Below, in pieces: positions 27,288 to 35,322 of a stretch of DNA of 64,000 nucleotides. The stretch lies in assembly GCF_042680125.1 (NCBI RefSeq), contig NZ_JBHTNY010000025.1; one strand, 5' to 3'. Under the pieces are notes generated by a model. The model was not told where the DNA came from and did not search any database. It saw only the letters and a list, made by a program, of their open reading frames with translations. Within the stretch, counting starts at the first letter, position 1, and every line of letters begins with the position of its first letter. The position numbers and the translations under genes are program-made. Source of the stretch: Robinsoniella peoriensis. Lineage in GTDB: Bacteria > Bacillota > Clostridia > Lachnospirales > Lachnospiraceae.

Positions 27288-27316
27288 TTGACAAATCATT
27301 TCATTGTTGATATTAT
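27288..27316 (+). promoter_or_regulatory. Promoter of the dgoD operon
   Basis: TTGACA (27288-27293), a 17-base spacer, and TATTAT (27311-27316). The surrounding 27082-27447 holds no gene; it contains this promoter, the operator at 27327 and a long leader. Confidence 0.85.
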
Positions 27317-27326
27317 ATAGTAAATA

Positions 27327-27342
27327 CATCAGACGTCTGATG
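27327..27342. promoter_or_regulatory. Probable FadR-type operator (16-bp perfect palindrome)
   Basis: CATCAGACGTCTGATG is a perfect palindrome starting 11 bases after the -10 box, so it covers the early transcribed region. GntR/FCD regulators bind short palindromes of this kind; the divergent regulator gene at 26356 is the natural candidate. Confidence 0.8.
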
Positions 27343-27447
27343 GCATGACGTATATGAAAGGAGGGAAGCGCAACTACAATATATGGTGTTATAGTGTTCC
27401 AAATAAAATGACTAAATCATATGAACTACAAAGAAAGGATACAGCAA

Positions 27448-28596
27448 ATGAAGATTACAAATATCAAACTATATAAGGTACAGCCCAGATGGCTTTTTCT
27501 AAAGGTTGAAACGGATGAGGGAATCTGCGGATGGGGGGAGCCGGTAATTGAGGGCAGGGCGGAGTCTGTAAAGGCCTGCGTGGAAGAAATGAAAACCTAT
27601 TTAATTGGCAGTGACCCAAGGAGAATAGAAGATATCTGGCAGGTGCTTTACCGCGGCGGATTTTATAGAGGCGGTCCCATTTTATCCAGTGCAATTTCCG
27701 GAATCGAACAGGCTTTGTGGGATATAAAAGGAAAATATTACAATATGCCCGTCTATGAATTTTTAGGTGGCATATGCCGGGATCATGTTGATGTGTACTG
27801 CTGGATTGGAGGCGATCGCCCGTCTGATGTAGGAATGGAGGCAAAAAGGCAGCAAGATCTGGGCTTTAAATCAATTAAAATGAATGCAACGGAGGAAGTG
27901 GCATATATCGACAGTTTCGCCAAGGTAGATGCAGTGTGCGAGCGTGTGGCGGCTATCCGTGAGAAGTGCGGGAAATATTTTGGCATTGCTGTGGACTTTC
28001 ACGGCAGGGTACATAAAAGTATGGCGAAAATGTTGGTCCAGGAACTGAATCAGTTTCATCTGATGTTCATTGAAGAACCGGTTCTGTGCGAAAATTATGA
28101 AGCGCTGCGGGAAATTGCTAAATACACGGCATCCCCAATAGCCACCGGTGAACGTTTGTTTACCAGATGGGATTTCAAGAAGATCTTTGAACAGGGGGTT
28201 GTAGATATCATACAGCCGGATTTGTCCCATGCCGGAGGTATTCTGGAATGCCGGAAGATATCAGCCATGGCGGAAGCCTATGATGTAGCGGTTGCACCCC
28301 ACTGTCCCCTGGGACCCATTGCGCTGGCATCCTGTCTGCAGATGGATGCCTGCACGCCCAACGCTTTTATTCAGGAACAGAGCCTTGGAATACATTATAA
28401 TCAGGGCAGTGATCTGTTGGATTATCTGGCTGATCCGAAGGTATTTGAGTACCGGAATGGAGTGGTTCAGATTCCATCTAAACCGGGGCTTGGAATTGAA
28501 ATTAACGAAACCTACGTAGAAAAAATGGCAGAAACCGGTCATGACTGGAAGAACCCGGTATGGCGAAACAGCGATGGAACCGTGGCGGAATGGTAG
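27448..28596 (+). CDS. dgoD: D-galactonate dehydratase
   Basis: 382 residues of the enolase superfamily, the same length as E. coli DgoD as recalled. It converts D-galactonate to 2-dehydro-3-deoxy-D-galactonate in the cytoplasm with Mg2+. From the ATG at 27448 the metal ligands fall at Asp183 (VDFHGR), Glu209 (FIEEPV) and Glu235 (ATGERLF), with acid/base His185 and His285 (APHCPLGP). These match the recalled E. coli numbering and support this start; AAAGGA lies 8 bases upstream. An in-frame ATG at 27421 would add nine residues and lacks a good ribosome site. GWGEPVIEGRAESV and SMGIHYN-like SLGIHYNQG are strongly DgoD-like. Related sugar-acid specificity cannot be fully excluded. Confidence 0.93.
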   Translation: MKITNIKLYKVQPRWLFLKVETDEGICGWGEPVIEGRAESVKACVEEMKTYLIGSDPRRIEDIWQVLYRGGFYRGGPILSSAISGIEQALWDIKGKYYNMPVYEFLGGICRDHVDVYCWIGGDRPSDVGMEAKRQQDLGFKSIKMNATEEVAYIDSFAKVDAVCERVAAIREKCGKYFGIAVDFHGRVHKSMAKMLVQELNQFHLMFIEEPVLCENYEALREIAKYTASPIATGERLFTRWDFKKIFEQGVVDIIQPDLSHAGGILECRKISAMAEAYDVAVAPHCPLGPIALASCLQMDACTPNAFIQEQSLGIHYNQGSDLLDYLADPKVFEYRNGVVQIPSKPGLGIEINETYVEKMAETGHDWKNPVWRNSDGTVAEW

Positions 28597-28611
28597 AAAG
28601 GATGTGTTTTG

Positions 28612-29394
28612 ATGGAAATGTGCTCCAGAGTTATTAAGGACTTTAAAGATAAAATTGCAAATGGACCGGTGCTCGGACCGTTTTGCAAAACCCTTGATCC
28701 TTCCTTCATTGAAATATTGGGATACAGCGGATTTGATTTTTGCATTCTGGATATGGAACATGGTCCGGCGTCAAGTTCAAATCTTGCTGATTTAATCCGG
28801 GCGTGTAATGTAACCGGGATTCTGCCGGTAGTAAGAGTGCCTGAGGTATCCGAGCAGGCAATCGGCAAGGCACTGGATCTTGGTGCCGGCGCAGTTCAGA
28901 TTCCCCAGATCAGCAATGCCCTCCAGGCGAAAAAAGCAATTGAATTAGCCAGATTTTATCCCAAGGGTCAAAGGGGGGTTTGCAGATTTGTGAGAGCCGC
29001 ACATTATTCAGCCATGCCCAGGGAAGAATATTTTGAAACATCAAATGAAATCCTGGTTACTCTTCAGATTGAAGGTGTAGAAGCAATCCGGAATCTGGAA
29101 GAGATCATGGAAGTGGAAGGAATAGATATTATTTTTATTGGCCCTTACGACCTTTCCCAATCACTGGGGGTTCCGGGGCAGATAGACCATCCCAGGGTAT
29201 TGGAATATATGAATACCATTGTGGATATGGGTAAGCGCAAAAATATTCAGATCGGCACGTTCGTAGATACGAGAAACGGTATGAACAGATGGATTGCCCA
29301 GGGAGTAAAGTATATTTCTTATTCTGTGGATGTGGGCATTTTTATGGATGCATGTAAAGATCTGGTAGGAGATTTTAAGGCGGCGAAGATTTGA
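28612..29394 (+). CDS. HpcH/HpaI-family aldolase (2-keto-3-deoxy sugar-acid aldolase)
   Basis: About 260 residues of the class II HpcH/HpaI aldolase family. Signatures: FCILDMEHGPASS, GAGAVQIPQISNA (metal-binding part), GQRGVCRFVRAAHYS and IFIGPYDLSQSLGVPGQ. Family members split 2-keto-3-deoxy sugar acids into pyruvate and an aldehyde. Following dgoD after 15 bases, it probably cleaves the non-phosphorylated dehydratase product directly, since no DgoK kinase or DgoA aldolase is nearby. AAAGGA lies 8 bases before the ATG at 28612. The aldehyde could later feed the glycerate kinase at 51099, which is speculation. Confidence 0.9.
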   Translation: MEMCSRVIKDFKDKIANGPVLGPFCKTLDPSFIEILGYSGFDFCILDMEHGPASSSNLADLIRACNVTGILPVVRVPEVSEQAIGKALDLGAGAVQIPQISNALQAKKAIELARFYPKGQRGVCRFVRAAHYSAMPREEYFETSNEILVTLQIEGVEAIRNLEEIMEVEGIDIIFIGPYDLSQSLGVPGQIDHPRVLEYMNTIVDMGKRKNIQIGTFVDTRNGMNRWIAQGVKYISYSVDVGIFMDACKDLVGDFKAAKI

Positions 29395-29437
29395 GCATTA
29401 CCGCGTTTTTATAGTTATATTTTGCCGGTGGACGGAG

Positions 29438-29510
29438 AAGTACCTTTTTGTGTTAAGAACTTCAGCTGATATATTGAAATTAATTGGAATCTTAAAACAA
29501 AAAGGTACTT
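29438..29510. terminator. 20-bp inverted repeat between convergent genes, probable bidirectional terminator
   Basis: Arms 29438-29457 and 29491-29510 match with one mismatch (AAGTACCTTTTTGTGTTAAG with its complement) around a 33-base loop. It sits between the aldolase gene and the convergent GH43 gene. Confidence 0.7.
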
Positions 29511-29522
29511 TGCTGTGTTCTA

Positions 29523-30773
29523 TTATGCGCGAAATGCAAATTCTTTTATTTCCATTAACCTTCTGTCTAAATCATTTCCACGGAATGTAAGATAAAGGGT
29601 TTTGACTCCTGTTACCGGAATTAAATTACAGGAGAAGGACTGCCATGCATCCCATCTCCCTGTTGGCTGTACAAGACAGGAGCCAATGAGCTCATCATCC
29701 GCCCATATTTCAACGGTTCCCCCGTTTATGCGGGCAGCAGCAGTAATAGTAAAGGAATGGGGTGTTTCAAATGAAAAATAGCGGTAAGCAGCCCAGGAAC
29801 CATTGCAGATATGAGTTAGGATTTCACCGCTGCCGTTACCGTCAGGGCACAGGTATGGGCCATTTCTTATCTGGCAGGCAAGGGAAGCAGGATAAGTTCC
29901 TTTCGCTTTTAGCGGATTAGATGCACCTTGTGAAGTCATGGGGACTTCCGGGATTCTGCCGTTTTCATCAAAATAAATCTTTTCGATACACATTCTGCGG
30001 TTGTATTTGGAGTTCTGGGATGAACGGTGGTAGAACACATACCATTGATCTTGGAATTCTGCAATACATCCGTGATTATTCCAGGTTTGGGGATCGCAGT
30101 AAATATTGTCGATAATCACGCCTCCTTTTTGAAAAGGGCCCAGGGGAGAGCGGGAAACGGCATATGACATACAGGTTGCACGGCCTCTGGAGGTATCGGT
30201 ATACACCAGGTAATAAAGCCCGTTCCGCTTGCGCATACTGGCGCCTTCATGAAATCCATGGCGTTTTTCATCAATCAGGCAGGTATTTAAAGAAGACAGA
30301 TCCAAAGACCTCATGTCTGGATCCAGCCTGGCGCCTGACAGCTGAAACTGTCCCCAATAGTAGTAAGCGCTGCCATCATCATCGATAAAAACGGAAGGAT
30401 CGATGCCGGAACCGTCTGCATAAGGAATCGGTACGGGATTTGTAAACGGTCCGCAGGGAGTATCAGACACAGCCAAGCCTTCATAAGAGTTGGTCATACA
30501 AAAATAAAGATAATACTTTCCGTCTTTACAGATACAGTCCGGGGCATACATCAGGGAGCCTTCTTTTGCCCAGGGTATATCGCTGCTTTGCAGACAGATG
30601 CCGTGGTCTGTCCAGTGCATGAGATCATTCGTTGAAAATACGTGCAGTACATCGCTGCAGTATGTAGTTTCGCCGCTGATGTCATAAGAACCATAGAGAT
30701 ACATGCGGCCGTCCGGCATAAGGCGGGCTTCCCCGTCGGGTACAAAATGTGTTAGAGGGAGTATAGGATTCAT
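29523..30773 (-). CDS. GH43 family glycosidase (arabinosidase/xylosidase-like) with C-terminal CBM6-like domain
   Basis: About 416 residues. The five-bladed propeller of GH43 shows an early catalytic-base region (FVPDGEARLMPDGRMYLYGSYD), GSGIDPSVFIDDDGSAYYYWG, and HGFHEGASMRKRNGLYYLVYTD, whose Glu is the likely acid. The last 120 residues look like a carbohydrate-binding CBM6 sandwich (FTITAAARINGGTVEIWAD). The start at 30773 follows AAAGGA; an upstream in-frame start would add a Cys/Lys-rich 20 residues without a ribosome site. No signal peptide is seen, so it acts inside the cell on imported oligosaccharides. A LacI-type site lies upstream at 30801-30814. Confidence 0.9.
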   Translation of the reverse strand: MNPILPLTHFVPDGEARLMPDGRMYLYGSYDISGETTYCSDVLHVFSTNDLMHWTDHGICLQSSDIPWAKEGSLMYAPDCICKDGKYYLYFCMTNSYEGLAVSDTPCGPFTNPVPIPYADGSGIDPSVFIDDDGSAYYYWGQFQLSGARLDPDMRSLDLSSLNTCLIDEKRHGFHEGASMRKRNGLYYLVYTDTSRGRATCMSYAVSRSPLGPFQKGGVIIDNIYCDPQTWNNHGCIAEFQDQWYVFYHRSSQNSKYNRRMCIEKIYFDENGRIPEVPMTSQGASNPLKAKGTYPASLACQIRNGPYLCPDGNGSGEILTHICNGSWAAYRYFSFETPHSFTITAAARINGGTVEIWADDELIGSCLVQPTGRWDAWQSFSCNLIPVTGVKTLYLTFRGNDLDRRLMEIKEFAFRA

Positions 30774-30800
30774 AAAATCAATTCCTTTCTTTTTATATCC

Positions 30801-30814
30801 GCTACACGAATAGC
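30801..30814. promoter_or_regulatory. LacI-type operator candidate upstream of GH43
   Basis: GCTACACGAATAGC, an imperfect palindrome that differs at two positions from the site ACTACACGAGTAGC at 35258-35271 upstream of a rhamnosidase. It is 28 bases before the GH43 start codon. Confidence 0.55.
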
Positions 30815-30909
30815 GAAATAATAGTATCTTCACAATAACATATAAAATTGGCAGATGTCAATGATCTGTTTATAGAAATAAGTGTGAAAAAAAGGGATGA
30901 AGATTTAAA

Positions 30910-30925
30910 ATATACTCGGGTAAAT
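30910..30925. promoter_or_regulatory. LacI-type operator, upstream copy
   Basis: ATATACTCGGGTAAAT differs at two positions from the perfect palindrome at 31092-31107. It lies upstream of the -35 box of the first LacI gene. With the downstream copy about 180 bases away, it could allow looping repression. Confidence 0.65.
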
Positions 30926-30942
30926 TATTCAGCAATTATGTA

Positions 30943-30971
30943 TTGACAAAAACGCATTACTCTGATAATAT
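30943..30971 (+). promoter_or_regulatory. Promoter of the first LacI-family gene
   Basis: TTGACA (30943-30948), a 17-base spacer, and TAATAT (30966-30971). The leader is about 145 bases long. The remainder of 30774-31120 is AT-rich and holds only operators. Confidence 0.8.
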
Positions 30972-31091
30972 CTACTTATACAAAAAGATCAAATTCGATA
31001 ATATTTCACATAGAATTTGAAAATAACAATACATAATATACAAAAATACCAACAGGGAATGATTTTATCATTCCATTTATTTAAAAAAATA

Positions 31092-31107
31092 ATTTACTCG
31101 AGTAAAT
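31092..31107. promoter_or_regulatory. LacI-type operator, perfect palindrome
   Basis: ATTTACTCGAGTAAAT is a perfect 16-bp palindrome immediately before the AGGAG ribosome site of the LacI gene, consistent with autorepression. Confidence 0.8.
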
Positions 31108-31120
31108 AGGAGTTGAGTGT

Positions 31121-32131
31121 ATGAAAGCAACCAGATCAGATGTGGCAAAGCTGGCAGGAGTTTCAACAGCTACGGTATCAAATGCTTTAAGTAATCCGGA
31201 AAAGGTAAAAGACGAAACCGTTAAGAAAGTACTCGAAGCGGTTAAGGCACTGGATTACAGGCCGGATATGATAGCGAGAAGCATGTCCACAAAAAAGACA
31301 ATGCAGATAGGAATTGTATTAGAGAATATTTCAAATCCATTTTTTGGAGATATTGTCAGGGGGTTCGAAAGTGCGGCGAATGAAAAAAATTACTTTGTAA
31401 ATATTTGTACCGGTTTTAATAAACTGGATGAATATTTTGACAACTTTATTACAAGAAGGCTGGATGGGGTATTTGTAACGGCAATACCTTATAAGTTCAA
31501 TATGGATAAGCTGTACCATCTGGTTGACAATGGGATTAAAGTATTAGTCAGCGGCAACGTAGGAGCAGATTTCCGGAAAGTTTCTTCTATAGAAAATGAC
31601 CATATGGCTGCGATGCATGAGGCAATGGAATATCTGTACAGCCTGGGACACAGGGATATTGCTTATTTGAGCGGACTTGGAAGAAATCTTCCCTATGATT
31701 TAAGAAGTATCGGTTACCGCCAGATGGTGGAACGATTGGGACTCCCCTGCGGGGAAGATTTATTGTTTGATGGAAAGTATCCTTATTCCACGGACATGAC
31801 GGACGGTTATTATTATGCCAATGAATTGATGAAATCCGGCAGGAAATTTACAGCTGTGATCTGTGTCAATGATCTGATGTCCCTTGGTGCAATTAAAGCA
31901 TTTAAGGAAAAAGGGTACCGGGTTCCGGAAGATGTGTCAGTTATGGGTTTTGATGGGATTACTTATGGAGAATACTGGGAACCCTCTTTAACAACAATGA
32001 ATCTGGATAAAGTGAAATTTGGTGAAAAGGCTTTTGAATTACTGTATTCGAATATATCAAAAGGGAATACGGGATATTTTGAAAACAAGCTAAGTCTGAT
32101 TAAGAGAATGTCGACTGCAAAATGCAGATGA
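31121..32131 (+). CDS. LacI-family transcriptional regulator (first)
   Basis: 336 residues. The N-terminal LacI headpiece (TRSDVAKLAGVSTATVSNALSNPEKVKDET, shown in part by VSTATVSNALS) leads to a periplasmic-binding-like ligand domain with IGIVLENISNPFFGDIVRGF, VICVNDLMSLGAIKAF and VMGFDGITYGEYWEPSLTT. It probably senses a monosaccharide and represses the surrounding GH43 and rhamnosidase genes. Operators with core ACTCGAGT or ACTCGGGT flank its promoter. It is similar in length and headpiece to the second LacI gene at 34190, suggesting a duplicated regulator pair. Confidence 0.93.
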   Translation: MKATRSDVAKLAGVSTATVSNALSNPEKVKDETVKKVLEAVKALDYRPDMIARSMSTKKTMQIGIVLENISNPFFGDIVRGFESAANEKNYFVNICTGFNKLDEYFDNFITRRLDGVFVTAIPYKFNMDKLYHLVDNGIKVLVSGNVGADFRKVSSIENDHMAAMHEAMEYLYSLGHRDIAYLSGLGRNLPYDLRSIGYRQMVERLGLPCGEDLLFDGKYPYSTDMTDGYYYANELMKSGRKFTAVICVNDLMSLGAIKAFKEKGYRVPEDVSVMGFDGITYGEYWEPSLTTMNLDKVKFGEKAFELLYSNISKGNTGYFENKLSLIKRMSTAKCR

Positions 32132-32285
32132 TAGCAACGGGATGAAATTGAGGCCCGAAAATTGAAGACGGCAATACATTAGGAAGTGTTTATGGTTTTG
32201 GGTATTGGGTAATTCAGGCTGGGAAAAAATAATCAATAGAAAGGAAGCCACAATGTGATTTTTCAGTCATATTAATATGTGGCAG

Positions 32286-32307
32286 TATTACAGGCATACC
32301 TGTAATA
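32286..32307. promoter_or_regulatory. Inverted repeat overlapping the ribosome site of the rhamnosidase-like gene
   Basis: TATTACAGG and CCTGTAATA form a perfect 9-bp pairing around CATA, ending at the AGGA before the start codon. It may be an operator or an RNA hairpin that restricts ribosome access. Confidence 0.6.
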
Positions 32308-32311
32308 GGAA

Positions 32312-34045
32312 ATGGGTATAAATATGATCGAAAACAAAGGACAGAATAATAATATTTTCCGCATACTGGATAACAGTATTCTGGAGGATTGTGAAGAAGA
32401 TAATAGAAAAAGGGTGTATATGACGCCCAGGAAAATACTGTGGGAATCGCAAGGAAATAAATGCCCGGTGGAGAACAGTTCTGCTTTGCTGGAAAACCGT
32501 TCTCCCCAGATTTCCCTTGTTCCGGTAAATCCTTGTATCTTAAAAAACAAGGGAGAAAATGCCGGCATCCTTTTGGACTTCGGCGTTGAAATCCATGGCG
32601 GGATTTCACTGCTGGTATGGAAAGCAAGCCTGACGCAGGGAATGCGGGTCAGAGTCCGCTTTGGAGAATCCGCCATGGAAGCCATGAGTGATATCGGGGG
32701 CGAAACCAATGCTACTAACGATCACGCAAGCCGGGATATGATCGTTGAAGTACGGGATATGAGCATGAACCCCATTGGAGAAACGGGATTCCGGTTTGTC
32801 CGGATTGATTTACTGGATGAAGGAGAACTGGAAATTAAGACGGTGAAGTCGATCTTAATCTACAAAGACATTCCCTATAAGGGAAGCTTTTCCTGCAGTG
32901 ACGAGATGTTGAACCGCATTTGGGATACCGGGGCTTATACCGTACATTTGAATATGCAGAATTACATATGGGATGGAATTAAAAGGGACCGCCTGGTCTG
33001 GGTAGGAGATATGCATCCCGAGGTTACGACTATACAATCTGTATTCGGATATGATGAGAGTGTGCCAAAAAGCCTGGATTTTGTCCGGGAAGAGACACCC
33101 CTGCCGGGCTGGATGAATGGTTTCCCGGCATATTCCATGTGGTGGATCATTATACAGCATGACTGGTTTATTCACACCGGTGATCTGGCATATCTGGAAA
33201 CACAGAGGGAATATCTGAAGGGGCTGTACAGACAGCTGTCAGATGGTATTGATGAAAATGGCAAAGACAATACACCGGAAGTACGGTTTGTTGACTGGCC
33301 GTCTTTCCAGAATCAGCCCGTTGTAGATGCGGGGCTGCAGGCACTGCATGCTATGGCAACACAGAAATTGCAGGAAATCTTCACGGTTCTGGGAGAAGAA
33401 GGGCTGGTCTGCCAGTGTGAGGAAGATCTGAAGAAACTGGCATCATTTGATACGGATTATAAGGATGCAAAACAGGCAGCTGCACTTTTGGTATTGGCGG
33501 GACTAAAAGATCCGGTGACGGTAAATGATCAGCTTTTAAAGGTTGGCGGAGCAAAGGGAATGTCTACTTTTATGGGGTATTATATTCTCACTGCCCGGGC
33601 AATGGCAGGAGATATCATAGGGTGCCTGGAATGTATCCGGGAATACTGGGGCGGTATGTTATCCCTGGGAGCAACTACCTTCTGGGAGGATTTTAATATA
33701 GACTGGCTGGAGAATGCAGCACCCATTGACCGGATAGCAGAAGACGGGGCGGAAGTTAATGTACACGGCACATACGGGGGGCACTGCTATGCGGGCTACC
33801 GTCACAGCCTCTGCCATGGCTGGGCATCGGGAGTAACTCCGTGGCTGATGGAAAATGTATTGGGAATCCAGATTCTGGAGCCGGGCTGTAAAAAGGTAGC
33901 GGTAAAACCGAATCTGGGGGATCTGAGCTGGGCAAGAGGAAAATATCCAACCCCATATGGAGAGATCCAGGTAAACTGCATAATCCGCCCGGATGGAACC
34001 ATGGATGTCCAGGTGGAAGCACCGGAAGAAATTGAAATCGTTTAA
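32312..34045 (+). CDS. GH78-like alpha-L-rhamnosidase, short form
   Basis: 577 residues. It has an N-terminal beta-sandwich (residues about 60-190; FGVEIHGGISLLVW) and a six-hairpin (alpha/alpha)6 barrel with KRDRLVWVGDMHPE, the counterpart of the DxxxRxERxGWxGD signature of GH78. A C-terminal beta-domain begins near KVAVKPNLGDLSWARGKYPTPYGEI. It lacks the extra N-terminal modules of large rhamnosidases. No signal peptide, so probably cytoplasmic. The start is uncertain: ATG at 32312 is very close to AGGA, while ATG at 32324 is 13 bases from it. It follows the first LacI gene and is likely its target. Confidence 0.82.
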   Translation: MGINMIENKGQNNNIFRILDNSILEDCEEDNRKRVYMTPRKILWESQGNKCPVENSSALLENRSPQISLVPVNPCILKNKGENAGILLDFGVEIHGGISLLVWKASLTQGMRVRVRFGESAMEAMSDIGGETNATNDHASRDMIVEVRDMSMNPIGETGFRFVRIDLLDEGELEIKTVKSILIYKDIPYKGSFSCSDEMLNRIWDTGAYTVHLNMQNYIWDGIKRDRLVWVGDMHPEVTTIQSVFGYDESVPKSLDFVREETPLPGWMNGFPAYSMWWIIIQHDWFIHTGDLAYLETQREYLKGLYRQLSDGIDENGKDNTPEVRFVDWPSFQNQPVVDAGLQALHAMATQKLQEIFTVLGEEGLVCQCEEDLKKLASFDTDYKDAKQAAALLVLAGLKDPVTVNDQLLKVGGAKGMSTFMGYYILTARAMAGDIIGCLECIREYWGGMLSLGATTFWEDFNIDWLENAAPIDRIAEDGAEVNVHGTYGGHCYAGYRHSLCHGWASGVTPWLMENVLGIQILEPGCKKVAVKPNLGDLSWARGKYPTPYGEIQVNCIIRPDGTMDVQVEAPEEIEIV

Positions 34046-34091
34046 TAAAAGGAGAAAGGCAGTAAATGGAAGTAACCTGGGACATGTTTAC

Positions 34092-34120
34092 TTGACGCAT
34101 TCAAATCTCTCTCATATAAT
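34092..34120 (+). promoter_or_regulatory. Promoter of the second LacI-family gene
   Basis: TTGACG (34092-34097), a 17-base spacer, and TATAAT (34115-34120). Confidence 0.8.
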
Positions 34121-34189
34121 AAGATGATAGTGACACGTATAGCTGAAAATCAGTGATGAATTCCGTCAGATAAGTAAAGGATAAAAAAC

Positions 34190-35200
34190 ATGAAAGTAAC
34201 CAGATCAGATGTAGCAAAAGCAGCGGGGGTAGCACCGGCAACCGTATCATATGTATTGAATAATTCCAGACAGATTTCCGAAAAGACCAGGCAGAAAGTT
34301 ATGGATGCTGTCAATGAGTTGAATTATCAGCCGGATTTAATTGCCAGGGGGCTGGTGACGAACCAGACGATGCAGCTAGCTCTGATTTTAAGTGATATCG
34401 GCAATCCTTTTTATGGAGAAATTGCCAGGGCATTTGAACAGAGTGCTTTAGAAAAAGGATACTTTGTAAGTATCTGTTCCGGTGAAGGGAATCTGGACCA
34501 CTATTTGGAGAATCTGGTGCGGCGGCACGTGGACGGAGCTGTAATATTTGCAAATCCCACTCATTATCAGATGGAGAATGTAAGGAAGCTGGTTGACAAT
34601 GATATTAAAGTTGTAATCAGTGGAAACCAGGTGACTGATCAGATTGCATCTATTGAGAATGATTATATTTCCGGAATGGAGCAGGCGCTTACCCACCTGT
34701 CAAAATACGGGCATAGAAAGATTGCCTACTTCAGCTGTTTTGGAAAGCAGTCACGATACGATACCAGAATCGATGGTTTTATAAGTGCAGCAGAAAAACT
34801 TGGACTGCATCAATCCGATATTCTGTTAGTAGAAGGAAAAACCCCATATTATTCCGATCTGGAAACCGGTAAGGAAATGGCACAGGAAATTATACGTAGG
34901 GGAATGCCGGTGACAGCGGCTGTTTGTACAAATGATCTAATGGCTATGGGTGCCATTCAGGAATTTCATCAGGCTGGTATCAAAGTACCGGAGGATATAT
35001 CCATAATTGGCTGTGATGATATTATGTTAGCTTCAGCCATGATTCCTGCATTAACAACCATAGGAATTGATAAAGAAAAGCTTGGCAGGGGTGCTTTTGC
35101 ATTATTATACCGTCAGATAAAAAGCGGAGAAATTAAACATGAAAAAGTGACTGTGGAGTTAAAGGTGCGCAGTACTACGTCAAAGCCGGCAGTCAGATAG
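34190..35200 (+). CDS. LacI-family transcriptional regulator (second)
   Basis: 336 residues. The headpiece TRSDVAKAAGVAPATVSYVL is followed by the LacI ligand domain (ALILSDIGNPFYGEIARAFE; AVCTNDLMAMGAIQEF; IIGCDDIMLASAMIPALTT). It is the same length as the first LacI protein and similar throughout, but the recognition helix differs (PATVSYV against TATVSNA). It probably controls the rhamnosidase starting at 35323 through the site at 35258, and perhaps GH43 through 30801. Confidence 0.93.
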   Translation: MKVTRSDVAKAAGVAPATVSYVLNNSRQISEKTRQKVMDAVNELNYQPDLIARGLVTNQTMQLALILSDIGNPFYGEIARAFEQSALEKGYFVSICSGEGNLDHYLENLVRRHVDGAVIFANPTHYQMENVRKLVDNDIKVVISGNQVTDQIASIENDYISGMEQALTHLSKYGHRKIAYFSCFGKQSRYDTRIDGFISAAEKLGLHQSDILLVEGKTPYYSDLETGKEMAQEIIRRGMPVTAAVCTNDLMAMGAIQEFHQAGIKVPEDISIIGCDDIMLASAMIPALTTIGIDKEKLGRGAFALLYRQIKSGEIKHEKVTVELKVRSTTSKPAVR

Positions 35201-35257
35201 ACTGCCGGGCAGTACCTGACAGATGAAGATTAAGAGTGAAATTTTTTTAACTGTATA

Positions 35258-35271
35258 ACTACACGAGTAGC
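35258..35271. promoter_or_regulatory. LacI-type operator candidate upstream of the 827-residue rhamnosidase
   Basis: ACTACACGAGTAGC, a near-palindrome around CGAG adjoining a TATAAC box at 35254. It shares its core with the ACTCGAGT sites near the first LacI gene and closely matches 30801-30814. Confidence 0.6.
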
Positions 35272-35322
35272 AACAAATACCTGTTCGAAAATTCGCAATT
35301 GTAATGATATAGGAGAAGTGAT

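Noticed and set aside
34066..34095. Nine-codon ORF behind AAAGGAG after the short rhamnosidase gene
   Set aside because: It has a good ribosome site, but the product (MEVTWDMFT) is too short to support, and its end overlaps the -35 box of the next promoter; probably a remnant.
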